From Tidjanibacter sp. (GTDB lineage Bacteria; Bacteroidota; Bacteroidia; Bacteroidales; Rikenellaceae): 32,178 nucleotides of DNA. Location: the NCBI GenBank assembly GCA_017628305.1, contig JAGBZI010000037.1, forward strand, positions 1 through 32,178, read 5' to 3'. The notes beneath the pieces were generated by a model, which saw only the letters and a program-made list of their open reading frames with translations, was not told the origin of the DNA and did no database searches. Made by a program: the position numbers and the translations under genes. Of this stretch, positions 7,978 to 14,536 are shown in pieces; position 1 is the stretch's first letter, and each line of letters begins with the position of its first letter.

Positions 7978-9051
7978 TTATATCTCAATGATAACCTTTA
8001 CCATTGCGAGGGTGGTGGAGTTGTGGGTGGTCCACACGCGGTGGAGGGCAGGTTGGATGGTGCCCAGATGCCACGGGAGGGAGTAGGTGAGTTCCAAGTG
8101 GGTCTCGCCACCCATGGTGCAGAGGCAGCGGCTCAGCTGACAGCCTGCGTAGTCGGCCGCAAGAAAGAGGTTGCTACACACGAACCCCACCTCCCCATAG
8201 AGGTCGCAGTCGCTTGCAGGCGCCCAGCCACCCTGAGCAACAAGGCGCAGCTCGCTGCCACCCTCCCAAATGTAGATGGGCTGCTCCACGAGAGCCCACA
8301 TGGAGGCTCGGCGCGACTTGTGGTGGCTCCCCCTCTCGAGGGTGCCCGACAGAGGTGCAAATCCGAAGGTGCCCCCCAGATGGTAGCCTCCCACATAGCT
8401 GCCCTCCTCACCGTGGTAGCTCACCTCGCCGATGGCAAACACCCCGTCGCGACGGATGTTGAGGCGGAAGATTTCACCCCACTTGTCGGAGGCGACACCA
8501 TCGTAGAGCGAGGCTTTGATGTCGAGCCCCTCGAGAGGGCGCCACTCGGTGTGGAGTGCGAATGCTGCGGCAGGGGGGTCGGCTACCACAAAGTTGTTGG
8601 CAATGGTGGGGAAGAGGCCATTCATGGCCGAGGTGAATACGGAGTTCCATGGGGTGGTGAAGTAGTCCTTCGCGAGGTTGCGCACACCGCCCCACACCAT
8701 CAGTCGCCCCTCCATTAGCTCCTGCCCCACACCGAAGGCCATGAGTGCCAGAGTGGAGGGGGTGTCCTCGATGGCCGAGAAGAGGTGGAGGTGGTCGGCC
8801 ACACCACTCTTGCCCTGCTCGGCACGCAGATTGGCTATGGCCAACAGGTCGAGCGAGAGGTGGCCGCCGCGCCATAGGGCAAATTCATAGTCGACATTGA
8901 GCAGGTTTACCCAGTTGGCCACGCCGCTTGTGGTGTTCCACAATCCTTCGGTGGTGAAGACCACGGCGGGTGTGTTGTGAGCGGAGCTCTGTGAGTGGAG
9001 CGAGGGGGTGAGTGCTGCAAGTAGCAGGCTGAGGAGTGTTGCTCTTTTCAT
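7978..9051 (-). CDS. OprB-like carbohydrate-selective porin family protein
   Basis: 357 residues with a signal peptide (MKRATLLSLLLAALTPSLHS, cleavage probably after residue 20). The rest has the alternating polar/aromatic pattern of an outer-membrane beta-barrel. Features recalling the OprB family are EGLWNTTSGVANWVNLLNVDYEF near the mature N-terminus, VWGGVRNLAKDYF followed by a short NSVF-x-SAMNGLFPT loop (about 120-150), the WRPLEGLDIKASLYDG strand pair, and a YHLGGTFGF segment. OprB porins let small solutes diffuse through the outer membrane, and the substrate here is unknown. The last residues (VKVIIEI) do not end in Phe. A terminator hairpin separates it from the upstream TonB receptor gene, and no canonical promoter was recognised, so its transcription is unclear. 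Confidence 0.65.
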   Translation of the reverse strand: MKRATLLSLLLAALTPSLHSQSSAHNTPAVVFTTEGLWNTTSGVANWVNLLNVDYEFALWRGGHLSLDLLAIANLRAEQGKSGVADHLHLFSAIEDTPSTLALMAFGVGQELMEGRLMVWGGVRNLAKDYFTTPWNSVFTSAMNGLFPTIANNFVVADPPAAAFALHTEWRPLEGLDIKASLYDGVASDKWGEIFRLNIRRDGVFAIGEVSYHGEEGSYVGGYHLGGTFGFAPLSGTLERGSHHKSRRASMWALVEQPIYIWEGGSELRLVAQGGWAPASDCDLYGEVGFVCSNLFLAADYAGCQLSRCLCTMGGETHLELTYSLPWHLGTIQPALHRVWTTHNSTTLAMVKVIIEI

Positions 9052-9120
9052 GGAGAATGGTTGTTATTGGTTTTGATTGCCCTCTGTGGCAAAAACCGAG
9101 CCAACGCTCCACCCCCCTAA

Positions 9121-9153
9121 TAAAAAAGCCCCACCTACGGAAGGGTGGGGCTT
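9121..9153 (-). terminator. Intrinsic terminator of the TonB receptor gene
   Basis: On the minus strand AAGCCCCACC (from 9153) and GGTGGGGCTT (to 9126) form a perfect 10-bp stem with an 8-base loop. A run of six Ts (9127-9122) follows. It begins 8 bases after the receptor stop codon and is a textbook factor-independent terminator. Confidence 0.9.
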
Positions 9154-9160
9154 GTGGTTG

Positions 9161-11470
9161 TTAGAAACTAATCTTCGCACCGAGGAATGCGCTGCGTGGT
9201 TGCAGGGGGCCGTAGACATAGCCCGAGTCGCGCTCGGCACCTTGGTCGAAGTCGCTCTGGTAGGCGTTGAAGATGTTTTTCACACCGCCAAAGAGCTCCA
9301 GATTGGTGTCGCTGAAGAGTTTTAGCGAGTAGGCCACGCGGAGGTTCATATCCCAGAAATCGGGGGTCACCTCGGCCACATCCTCCTCGATCCATCCGGC
9401 GTAGTGCTGCACGAGCATCGAGCCTGTGTAGTTGCCCGTGATGTCAATAGCCAAGCCATCGAGGGGCTTGAGGGCGAGGGTGAGGTAACCATAGAGGTTG
9501 GGTGTGCGGAACATGCGGCTCTCGGCGGGGGCTGTGTCGCTCCACTGCTCGGGCTCCATGTAGCGGCTGCGCTGGGCGGTGAAGCCTGCCTGAAGCTCGG
9601 TTCTGAGTCCGAACATGGCCCTACCCTCGAGGTTCACTCCACCCACGGTGGCTCCCGAGCCGTTGTAGCGCTCCTGAAGTGCCACGCCGCTGGCATCGTG
9701 GCCAATCTCGCGAAGGGTGAACACATCGTTGAGGGTGGTGTGGAAGAGCTCGACCACGAAGTTGTAGGCACTGTTGGTGAACGACGCCGAGTACTCAGCC
9801 GAGAGGCTCCAAGTGGTCGAACGCTCCTCGCGGAGGTCGTCGGCCAGAGTAATTCGGGTGCGCTCGCCACCCACAATGGCTATGTGGAGGTCCTCGTCGT
9901 AGGCTTGGGGAGCTCGGTAGCCACCTGCATAGCTCGCCCTGAGGCTCCACTCTGCCGAGGGGTTGTAGCGCACATTTACGCGGGGCGAGAAGATGGGGTT
10001 CTCCACGAGGCTGTGCTTGTCCAAACGGCCGCCCAAAAGGAGCGAGAGTCGGCGGTTTTTCCACTCGTTCTGGAAGTAGGTGCCCCAGATATTCACCACC
10101 TGCTTGGTGTCAATGTCGTAGCCGATGGAGGTGTCGTGGAGGTCGTTGTGGTTCCACTCTCCACCTACGGTCAGTTCGGAGGGCATGAAGATGAGGTGGT
10201 CGAACTCGTGGATATACTGCACACCCGAGGCGGCTGTGAGGTCGTGGGTGCGACCATAGGCGTTGGGGTCCTGACCTGCACCGTAGTAGCTGTTGCGCTG
10301 GGTGTTCTGGAACGAGGCGTAGAGGTTTATGCGGTTGGTGTGTTCGGGGTTGCTCCAGTCGTAGGTCACACTTCCGCCATCAATGGTGTGGGCAGCCTGC
10401 TCGCACACCAGCGCTTCGTGCTGAGGACGGTCGAGCTGGTCGCCACCGCGGCGATAGTCGTTGATGCGGTGGTATTGGGCGGTCACACGCGAATAGGGAC
10501 CCGTGCGGAAGTAGCTCCTCATGCCGAGCGCCTCGGAGGCGGTGGTGAGAATCTCGGTGAAGCCGTCGCCATCGTGGTCGTAGCCATCGCCGCTGCGGGT
10601 CTGGGCAAAGACGCTGATGGCCGCCTTGCGGCTGGCCGACACGAGCGACGCATTGAGGGTGGTGGTGCTCTCGGTGGCACCTGTCATGCCTATCGAGGTG
10701 GTGGTGTGGGCCATCTCGGCCATGCTTATCTTGGGCTCCTTGGTGATTACATTGATGGTGCCGCCAATGGCGCTCGAACCGTAGAGCGCCGAGCCGCCGC
10801 CTCGCAACACCTCCACGCGCTCAATCATGTTAGCCGGTATCTGCTCCAAACCATAGACACCCGTGAGCGAGGAGAAGAGGGGGTGGGAATCGACCAAAAT
10901 CTGGGAGTACTTGCCGTCCAGACCATTAATCCTCACCTGTGGAAATCCGCAGTTTTGGCAGGTGTTCTCAACCCTCACACCGGGCTGGAACACAAGACCA
11001 CCGCTGAGCGACTGCGAAGCTACGCGCTCAAAAAGGTCGGAGGGAATGACGCTCACCAGCGATGGAGCCTCCTGCTTGAGCCTCTCGCTGCGGCTGCTCG
11101 ACACCACCACTTGGTCGAGCATCATGGGCATAGGGCTGATGGCAAAGTCGAGCTCGATGGTGTAGCCCTCGCGCACTACGGCCTGCAACGATTGGCTGTT
11201 GTAGCCCAAAGCCTCCACCGTCACTGTGTAGTTGCCGGGGCGGAGGTTGCGGAAGAGAAAGTGGCCCGTGGCATCGGTGACGGTGCCATAGGGGGTGTTG
11301 TCGATGGTGACGGTGACATAGCCAAGGTGTTCGCCTGTCTCGGCATTGACCACATGGCCAAAGATGTGGGCATCGGTGGGGGTTTGGGATTTGGGGCTGG
11401 TGGGAGGCTCCTCGGCCCACAATGTGAGGCTCAGCAGAAGCATCGCCAAGAGCATAACTCGTGTTCTCAT
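9161..11470 (-). CDS. TonB-dependent outer-membrane receptor with N-terminal regulatory-like domain
   Basis: 769 residues. A signal peptide (about 1-19, ending LWA-EE) is followed by a carboxypeptidase-regulatory-like beta-sandwich (about 34-110: GHVVNAETGEHLGYVTVTI, then GTVTDATGHFLFRNLRPG). Next is the plug domain (about 115-235), with LDQVVVSSSRSE acting as the TonB-box region, VRINGLDGKYSQILVDS, and IERVEVLRGGGSALYGSSAIGGTINVIT. A 22-strand-type barrel ends in ...LGAKISF. The plug contains ENTCQNCGFPQ (Cys-X-X-Cys), which may pin a loop or bind a ligand. Such receptors take up iron chelates, cobalamin, nickel complexes or glycans using TonB energy, and the substrate cannot be read from sequence. 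No SusD partner follows, which argues against a glycan system. It is expressed from its own promoter and overlaps a palindrome upstream. Confidence 0.93.
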   Translation of the reverse strand: MRTRVMLLAMLLLSLTLWAEEPPTSPKSQTPTDAHIFGHVVNAETGEHLGYVTVTIDNTPYGTVTDATGHFLFRNLRPGNYTVTVEALGYNSQSLQAVVREGYTIELDFAISPMPMMLDQVVVSSSRSERLKQEAPSLVSVIPSDLFERVASQSLSGGLVFQPGVRVENTCQNCGFPQVRINGLDGKYSQILVDSHPLFSSLTGVYGLEQIPANMIERVEVLRGGGSALYGSSAIGGTINVITKEPKISMAEMAHTTTSIGMTGATESTTTLNASLVSASRKAAISVFAQTRSGDGYDHDGDGFTEILTTASEALGMRSYFRTGPYSRVTAQYHRINDYRRGGDQLDRPQHEALVCEQAAHTIDGGSVTYDWSNPEHTNRINLYASFQNTQRNSYYGAGQDPNAYGRTHDLTAASGVQYIHEFDHLIFMPSELTVGGEWNHNDLHDTSIGYDIDTKQVVNIWGTYFQNEWKNRRLSLLLGGRLDKHSLVENPIFSPRVNVRYNPSAEWSLRASYAGGYRAPQAYDEDLHIAIVGGERTRITLADDLREERSTTWSLSAEYSASFTNSAYNFVVELFHTTLNDVFTLREIGHDASGVALQERYNGSGATVGGVNLEGRAMFGLRTELQAGFTAQRSRYMEPEQWSDTAPAESRMFRTPNLYGYLTLALKPLDGLAIDITGNYTGSMLVQHYAGWIEEDVAEVTPDFWDMNLRVAYSLKLFSDTNLELFGGVKNIFNAYQSDFDQGAERDSGYVYGPLQPRSAFLGAKISF

Positions 11471-11520
11471 GGATAGTGGTATAATTAATTATTTATATAG
11501 TATTTTCGCAATTTGCGGTG

Positions 11521-11552
11521 CAAAAGTACACTTCCTCCCCCAAGTGGGCAAT
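11521..11552 (-). promoter_or_regulatory. Promoter of the TonB receptor gene
   Basis: On the minus strand TACTTTTG (11528-11521) matches the TAnnTTTG -7 box exactly. ATTG (11552-11549), 20 bases upstream, is a partial -33 box. The expected start of transcription is near 11515, leaving a leader of about 45 AT-rich bases before the ATG at 11470. Confidence 0.65.
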
Positions 11553-11569
11553 ACCCAAATTTCGGTATT
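11550..11569. promoter_or_regulatory. 20-bp palindrome overlapping the -33 region of the TonB receptor promoter (candidate operator)
   Basis: AATACCCAAATTTCGGTATT is self-complementary at 9 of 10 base pairs, with only the C/C pair at 11556 and 11563 mismatched. It overlaps the partial -33 box of the receptor promoter, where a dimeric repressor would block RNA polymerase. It does not match the textbook Fur box or the E. coli NikR site. The symmetry is seen directly; that it is an operator is inference. Confidence 0.45.
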
Positions 11570-11659
11570 TTTAGAATGTAGGGCCATTAGGGCCGATGGG
11601 AGCGTCAGGAAAACATGGGAGTTACAGGAGTAATAGGCCGCGTGCAATTTTTAATTTTT

Positions 11660-11696
11660 AAAAAAACGGCCCGCTTCCGTAGTGGAAAGCGGGCCG
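11660..11696 (-). terminator. Intrinsic terminator of ridA
   Basis: On the minus strand a GC-rich hairpin (11696-11667; CGGCCCGCTT pairs with AAGCGGGCCG, then two more G-C pairs after a one-base bulge) is followed by seven Ts (11666-11660). It lies 25 bases after the ridA stop. Confidence 0.9.
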
Positions 11697-11721
11697 GTGG
11701 GGTGCATCGGTGCACCGTCGA

Positions 11722-12096
11722 TTATTTCGCAGCAACGCAGTCAATCTCTACGAGCGCGCCTTTGGGAAGAGCAGCAACCTCGTAGCAGATGCGGGCGGGC
11801 TTGTCGCCGGTGAAGTACTCGGCATAAACGGCGTTCATGGCGCCGAAGTCCGAGATGTGCTGCAACAGCACGGTGGTCTTCACAACATCGTTGAAGGTGT
11901 AGCCGGCCTCTTTGAGAATGGCACCCAGATTGTCGAGCGACTGGCGGGTCTGAGCCTCGATGCCCTCGGGCATCTCACCGGTGGCGGGAATGAGGGGAAG
12001 CTGGCCCGATGCGTAGAGAGCACCATTGGCCTCAATAGCCTGCGAATAGGGACCTACGGCTGCGGGAGCCTCGGGCGAACAAATAATGCGTTTCAT
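11722..12096 (-). CDS. ridA: RidA family enamine/imine deaminase
   Basis: 124 residues from the ATG at 12096. RidA hydrolyses reactive 2-aminoacrylate and related enamines made by PLP enzymes such as threonine/serine dehydratase. The family is seen from MKRIICSPEAPAAVGPYSQAIEANGALYASGQ onward, through TRQSLDNLGAILKEAG (50-65), to the signature KPARICYEVAALPKGALVEIDCVA. The latter contains the catalytic Arg102 and conserved Glu117. The frame is open 31 codons further upstream, but that part is lysine-rich, lies across the promoter and is not family-like. The gene is monocistronic, with its own promoter and terminator, and diverges from the META lipoprotein gene. Confidence 0.96.
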   Translation of the reverse strand: MKRIICSPEAPAAVGPYSQAIEANGALYASGQLPLIPATGEMPEGIEAQTRQSLDNLGAILKEAGYTFNDVVKTTVLLQHISDFGAMNAVYAEYFTGDKPARICYEVAALPKGALVEIDCVAAK

Positions 12097-12153
12097 AAGT
12101 TCTCTTGGTTTTTTATGGTAAATAATATGTTTTGAATACTCCGATTCTTGGCA

Positions 12154-12185
12154 CAAATTTATATCTTTGCACTGAAACATACAAA
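12154..12185 (-). promoter_or_regulatory. Promoter of ridA
   Basis: On the minus strand TTTG (12185-12182) is separated by 20 bases from TAAATTTG (12161-12154), a full match to the Bacteroidota -33/-7 consensus. The start of transcription would be near 12149, about 50 bases before the ridA ATG. Confidence 0.75.
12162..12169 (+). promoter_or_regulatory. -7 box of the META lipoprotein gene, abutting the ridA -7 box
   Basis: TATCTTTG is an exact TAnnTTTG match in an AT-rich setting, 54 bases before the ATG at 12223. It begins at the very next base after the ridA -7 box (12154-12161) on the other strand. No TTTG is present at the optimal distance; the nearest upstream TTTG is 27 bases away (12131-12134). 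Confidence 0.6.
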
Positions 12186-12222
12186 TCATTTTTCCACCGC
12201 ATTAATATTTTTAAATCGCAGT

Positions 12223-12684
12223 ATGAAAAAATCGCTTATCATTGCAGCCGTTGCTTTTGTGGCCATCGCCACACTATCCTGCTGCCCCTGCCGTAAGGGC
12301 ACTTCCAAACCCCACAAACCACTCCTCCAGACCGCATGGGTGCTCCAGCAGATGGAGGGTCGCAACCTCACTGCCGAGATGAAGACCGACCAACTCCCAC
12401 GCCTTGTGCTCGAGGCCGACGGTAATTTCGGTGGATTTGGCGGCTGCAACTCCATGGGTGGCAGCTATAAGATGACCCCAAGCGAGGCCCTCTCCCAGAG
12501 GGATATAAGTGGCACCATGGCCTTCGGTGGGATGTTTGCCACCAAACGCTACTGCCCCGACGACAAGGTGGAGATGGAGTATTTTGCACTCCTCGCAAAG
12601 GTGGATAGCTACACCATCGACGCCGACCGCCTCTTCCTCTTCGCTGACGGCGAGCTGAAACTTGTGTTCAAGGCAGCAGAATGA
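12223..12684 (+). CDS. META-domain (HslJ-like) putative lipoprotein
   Basis: 153 residues from the ATG at 12223. A basic-hydrophobic signal (MKKSLIIAAVAFVAIATLS) leads to Cys20/Cys21, probably a lipoprotein processing site; the lipobox TLSC is loose but acceptable for Bacteroidota. The remainder is a META domain: AWVLQQMEGRNL, a PRLVLEADGNFGGFGGCNSMGGSY core (about 64-87), then GTMAFGGMFATKRYCP and EYFALLAKVDSYTIDADRLFLF. E. coli HslJ is the known member and is linked to heat shock and novobiocin resistance; the role here is unknown. The frame is open 25 codons upstream of this ATG, but those codons cover the promoter. It starts divergently from ridA, and no hairpin terminator was found after it. 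Confidence 0.88.
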   Translation: MKKSLIIAAVAFVAIATLSCCPCRKGTSKPHKPLLQTAWVLQQMEGRNLTAEMKTDQLPRLVLEADGNFGGFGGCNSMGGSYKMTPSEALSQRDISGTMAFGGMFATKRYCPDDKVEMEYFALLAKVDSYTIDADRLFLFADGELKLVFKAAE

Positions 12685-12702
12685 AAAAAAAGTTCTCATC
12701 CG

Positions 12703-12734
12703 TGCAACATTTTGGCAGGCTGATGCATCTATAG
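12703..12734 (+). promoter_or_regulatory. ECF-sigma-like promoter of the lipoprotein/radical SAM operon
   Basis: TGCAAC (12703-12708) is followed after exactly 16 bases by GCATCTATAG (12725-12734), resembling the GGAAC-N16-GTC layout of ECF sigma promoters. No TAnnTTTG box occurs between 12685 and 12776, unlike the other promoters found here. The motif is seen; the sigma assignment is inference. Confidence 0.45.
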
Positions 12735-12776
12735 TGTAGAAAGCAACATGAACTAATCGAAAGCAAACACGAAGTT

Positions 12777-13316
12777 ATGAAAAAAACACTACTTATCATC
12801 GGTCTTGGCGTGGCATTTCTGGCCGTTTCACTCTGGGTGTGGCTCTCGGCGGGCCGCAGTGCAAAGGCTGTGAGGGCCAAGTTCCGCTTGGGCGGCGCAC
12901 TCCTCACACTCACAGGTATGATGGCGCTGGGTGGGTGTCACACCACCTCCTGCTACGAGCCCGTGGTAGAATGCTATGACCCTGCACCCATCAACGAAAT
13001 CTGGATTAACGACTACAATGCCCAAAAACCTCTGGAGGTGGCCGAGGGCGACGAGATTGTTATCGAAGCCTATTCGGTGACCTTCCCCCAGCTTGTGGTC
13101 ACCATCCATGATGCCGGTTCGCTGGTGCTTCAGGAGCAGTTCTATGAGGTGGGAGCAGATTTTCAGAACAACTTGAGGCTTGTGGTCGATGTGGCAGGCT
13201 ATGTGGGCGAGGCCGACTTGGTTGTGTCGGGCGTGGCAGAGAGTGGCGACGAGCAGGTGCTCGGCATCTTCCAGTTGAACATTTCTGAGCAAGAGGCGAC
13301 CTATGGCGAGGAGTAA
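12777..13316 (+). CDS. Putative lipoprotein partner of the radical SAM enzyme
   Basis: 179 residues from the ATG at 12777. There are two N-terminal hydrophobic segments: one at about 4-23, then, after a basic stretch, FRLGGALLTLTGMMALGGC (36-54), which is a good lipoprotein signal with Cys54 as lipid site. Two more cysteines follow closely (Cys59, Cys66, in CHTTSCYEPVVECYDPAP). The rest (about 72-170) is acidic and beta-rich, with no named domain that I recognise. Its stop overlaps the start of the radical SAM gene by 14 bases, a tight two-gene operon. The pairing resembles the rSAM/lipoprotein system described in Bacteroidota (TIGR04133/TIGR04134, from memory). An alternative GTG start at 12870 would give a standard short lipoprotein signal peptide. 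Function is unknown. Confidence 0.75.
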   Translation: MKKTLLIIGLGVAFLAVSLWVWLSAGRSAKAVRAKFRLGGALLTLTGMMALGGCHTTSCYEPVVECYDPAPINEIWINDYNAQKPLEVAEGDEIVIEAYSVTFPQLVVTIHDAGSLVLQEQFYEVGADFQNNLRLVVDVAGYVGEADLVVSGVAESGDEQVLGIFQLNISEQEATYGEE

Positions 13317-14334
13317 ACACCATCTGCCTTTTGTGGTCTTCGAACTCACCGATGCCTGCAATCAGGCCTGCAAATTCTGCTATAACTATTGGAAAGGGGA
13401 GGAGTGTCCTGCAGCCCCCGCGGCCCCCAACTTCCGCGAAGCACGACGCACCCTCCGCACACTTCTCCGTCAGGCCACCGTGGGGAGCCTATCGCTCTCG
13501 GGCGGTGAGCCCATGCTTATGCCCCGCATTCACGACTTGGCCCTCAGAGCCAAATTCTCGGGTGCCAATGTCAATCTGCTAACCAATGGTACACTCCTCG
13601 CCGAGGGAGATGTGGCAATCTTCAATGATATAGGCTTGGGGGCTGTGCAGATACCAATCCTCTCGCACGAGGCCTCTCTTCATGACCACACCACGGGGCT
13701 TCAAGGCTCGTGGCAGAGAGCTGTGGCGGCTGCTCGCAGGGTGTGTGCCACCCGCGAGGGGTGGTTGGTGCCTGTGCTCATCGTCAGCAAGCTCAATGCC
13801 CACCAAGTGGAGGATATACTCCGCTTCTATAGTGCCGAGTTCGGGGCCAAGAGGGCTATGGTCAATCGCTTCAACATCGGCGGCCTCGGTAAACATAATG
13901 CCGCAGAGCTCAACCTCACAAGGGAGGAGTTGAGGGATGTTTTTTCGAGGGTCAACAGGGTCGCGGGCGAGTTGGGTATGACCATTCAGAGCGGCGTGTG
14001 CACACCTGTGTGTGTGCTCGACCCCGCCGACTATCCCCACATCCGTTTCTCCCACTGCTCCACCGACCTCTCGAACCGACCTCTGACGGTGAACTACCGT
14101 GGCGATGTGCGCTTCTGCAACCATTCGCCACGAGTGTTGGGCAACATCCACCAAACCCCTTTGAAGGAGATTGTCGAGATCTCGCAGGGCGACGGCTACT
14201 TCGATACGGTGCCCACCTTGTGTGGCTCGTGCAAACTCTGGGAGAGGTGTAAGGGAGGATGCCGCGCTGCCAGCGAACAGCTCTATGGCACCTTCGACCG
14301 AGTGGACCCCATTCTTGAGGGGGCTGAGAGTTAG
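13303..14334 (+). CDS. Radical SAM/SPASM enzyme of an rSAM/lipoprotein system
   Basis: 343 residues. The radical SAM cluster motif CNQACKFC (Cys19, 23, 26) binds the SAM-cleaving [4Fe-4S] cluster; LSGGEPML (65-72) and NLLTNGTLL (91-99) are the usual SAM-contacting strands. The C-terminal SPASM region has Cys233, 237, 252, 272, 307, 310, 316 and 320 (LTVNYRGDVRFCNHSP, then CGSCKLWERCKGGCRAA), enough for one or two auxiliary clusters. SPASM enzymes typically modify ribosomally made peptides or proteins. The overlapping upstream gene for a Cys-bearing lipoprotein is the obvious candidate partner, but no substrate is proved by sequence. The frame starts at an ATG inside the end of the lipoprotein gene (14-base overlap). 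A terminator follows directly. Resemblance to TIGR04133 is from memory. Confidence 0.9.
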   Translation: MARSKHHLPFVVFELTDACNQACKFCYNYWKGEECPAAPAAPNFREARRTLRTLLRQATVGSLSLSGGEPMLMPRIHDLALRAKFSGANVNLLTNGTLLAEGDVAIFNDIGLGAVQIPILSHEASLHDHTTGLQGSWQRAVAAARRVCATREGWLVPVLIVSKLNAHQVEDILRFYSAEFGAKRAMVNRFNIGGLGKHNAAELNLTREELRDVFSRVNRVAGELGMTIQSGVCTPVCVLDPADYPHIRFSHCSTDLSNRPLTVNYRGDVRFCNHSPRVLGNIHQTPLKEIVEISQGDGYFDTVPTLCGSCKLWERCKGGCRAASEQLYGTFDRVDPILEGAES

Positions 14335-14337
14335 TAC

Positions 14338-14360
14338 AAGGGCCGGAATGGCCCTTTTTT
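14338..14360 (+). terminator. Intrinsic terminator of the lipoprotein/radical SAM operon
   Basis: AAGGGCC (14338-14344) pairs with GGCCCTT (14350-14356) around a 5-base loop, followed by Ts to 14360. It begins 4 bases after the radical SAM stop. Confidence 0.88.
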
Positions 14361-14427
14361 GATGGGATTTCTTGGCGCACTCTTACCAATGTTTGCCGCT
14401 GAATGTTAATAATTTTGCATTTTAGAT

Positions 14428-14457
14428 TTTGAAGTTTGAATTTAATGTGTATCTTTG
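14428..14457 (+). promoter_or_regulatory. Promoter of rpsA
   Basis: TTTG (14428-14431), 18 bases, then TATCTTTG (14450-14457): a full Bacteroidota consensus promoter. Transcription should begin near 14463, giving a leader of about 75 bases. Confidence 0.82.
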
Positions 14458-14462
14458 TGCGC

Positions 14463-14536
14463 TTCTTTCCCGCGTATATGCGCGAGGAGAGTCTATAAAT
14501 AAAGTCTAACTTTTTAATTTTTAAAAACTTAACACA
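14463..14536 (+). other. rpsA leader with small CG-rich hairpin
   Basis: Within the leader CGCGTATATGCGCG (14472-14485) can fold into a short hairpin (four C-G pairs, a T-G and an A-T). An AT-rich stretch before the ATG, without a Shine-Dalgarno sequence, is usual for this phylum. S1 regulates its own translation in E. coli; a similar role for this leader is only a guess. Confidence 0.3.

Noticed and set aside
9404..11476. 690-residue open frame on the plus strand opposite the TonB receptor
   Set aside because: It is an antisense by-product of GC-rich codons. The minus-strand frame has a signal peptide, plug and barrel motifs, whereas the plus-strand product has no recognisable domain.
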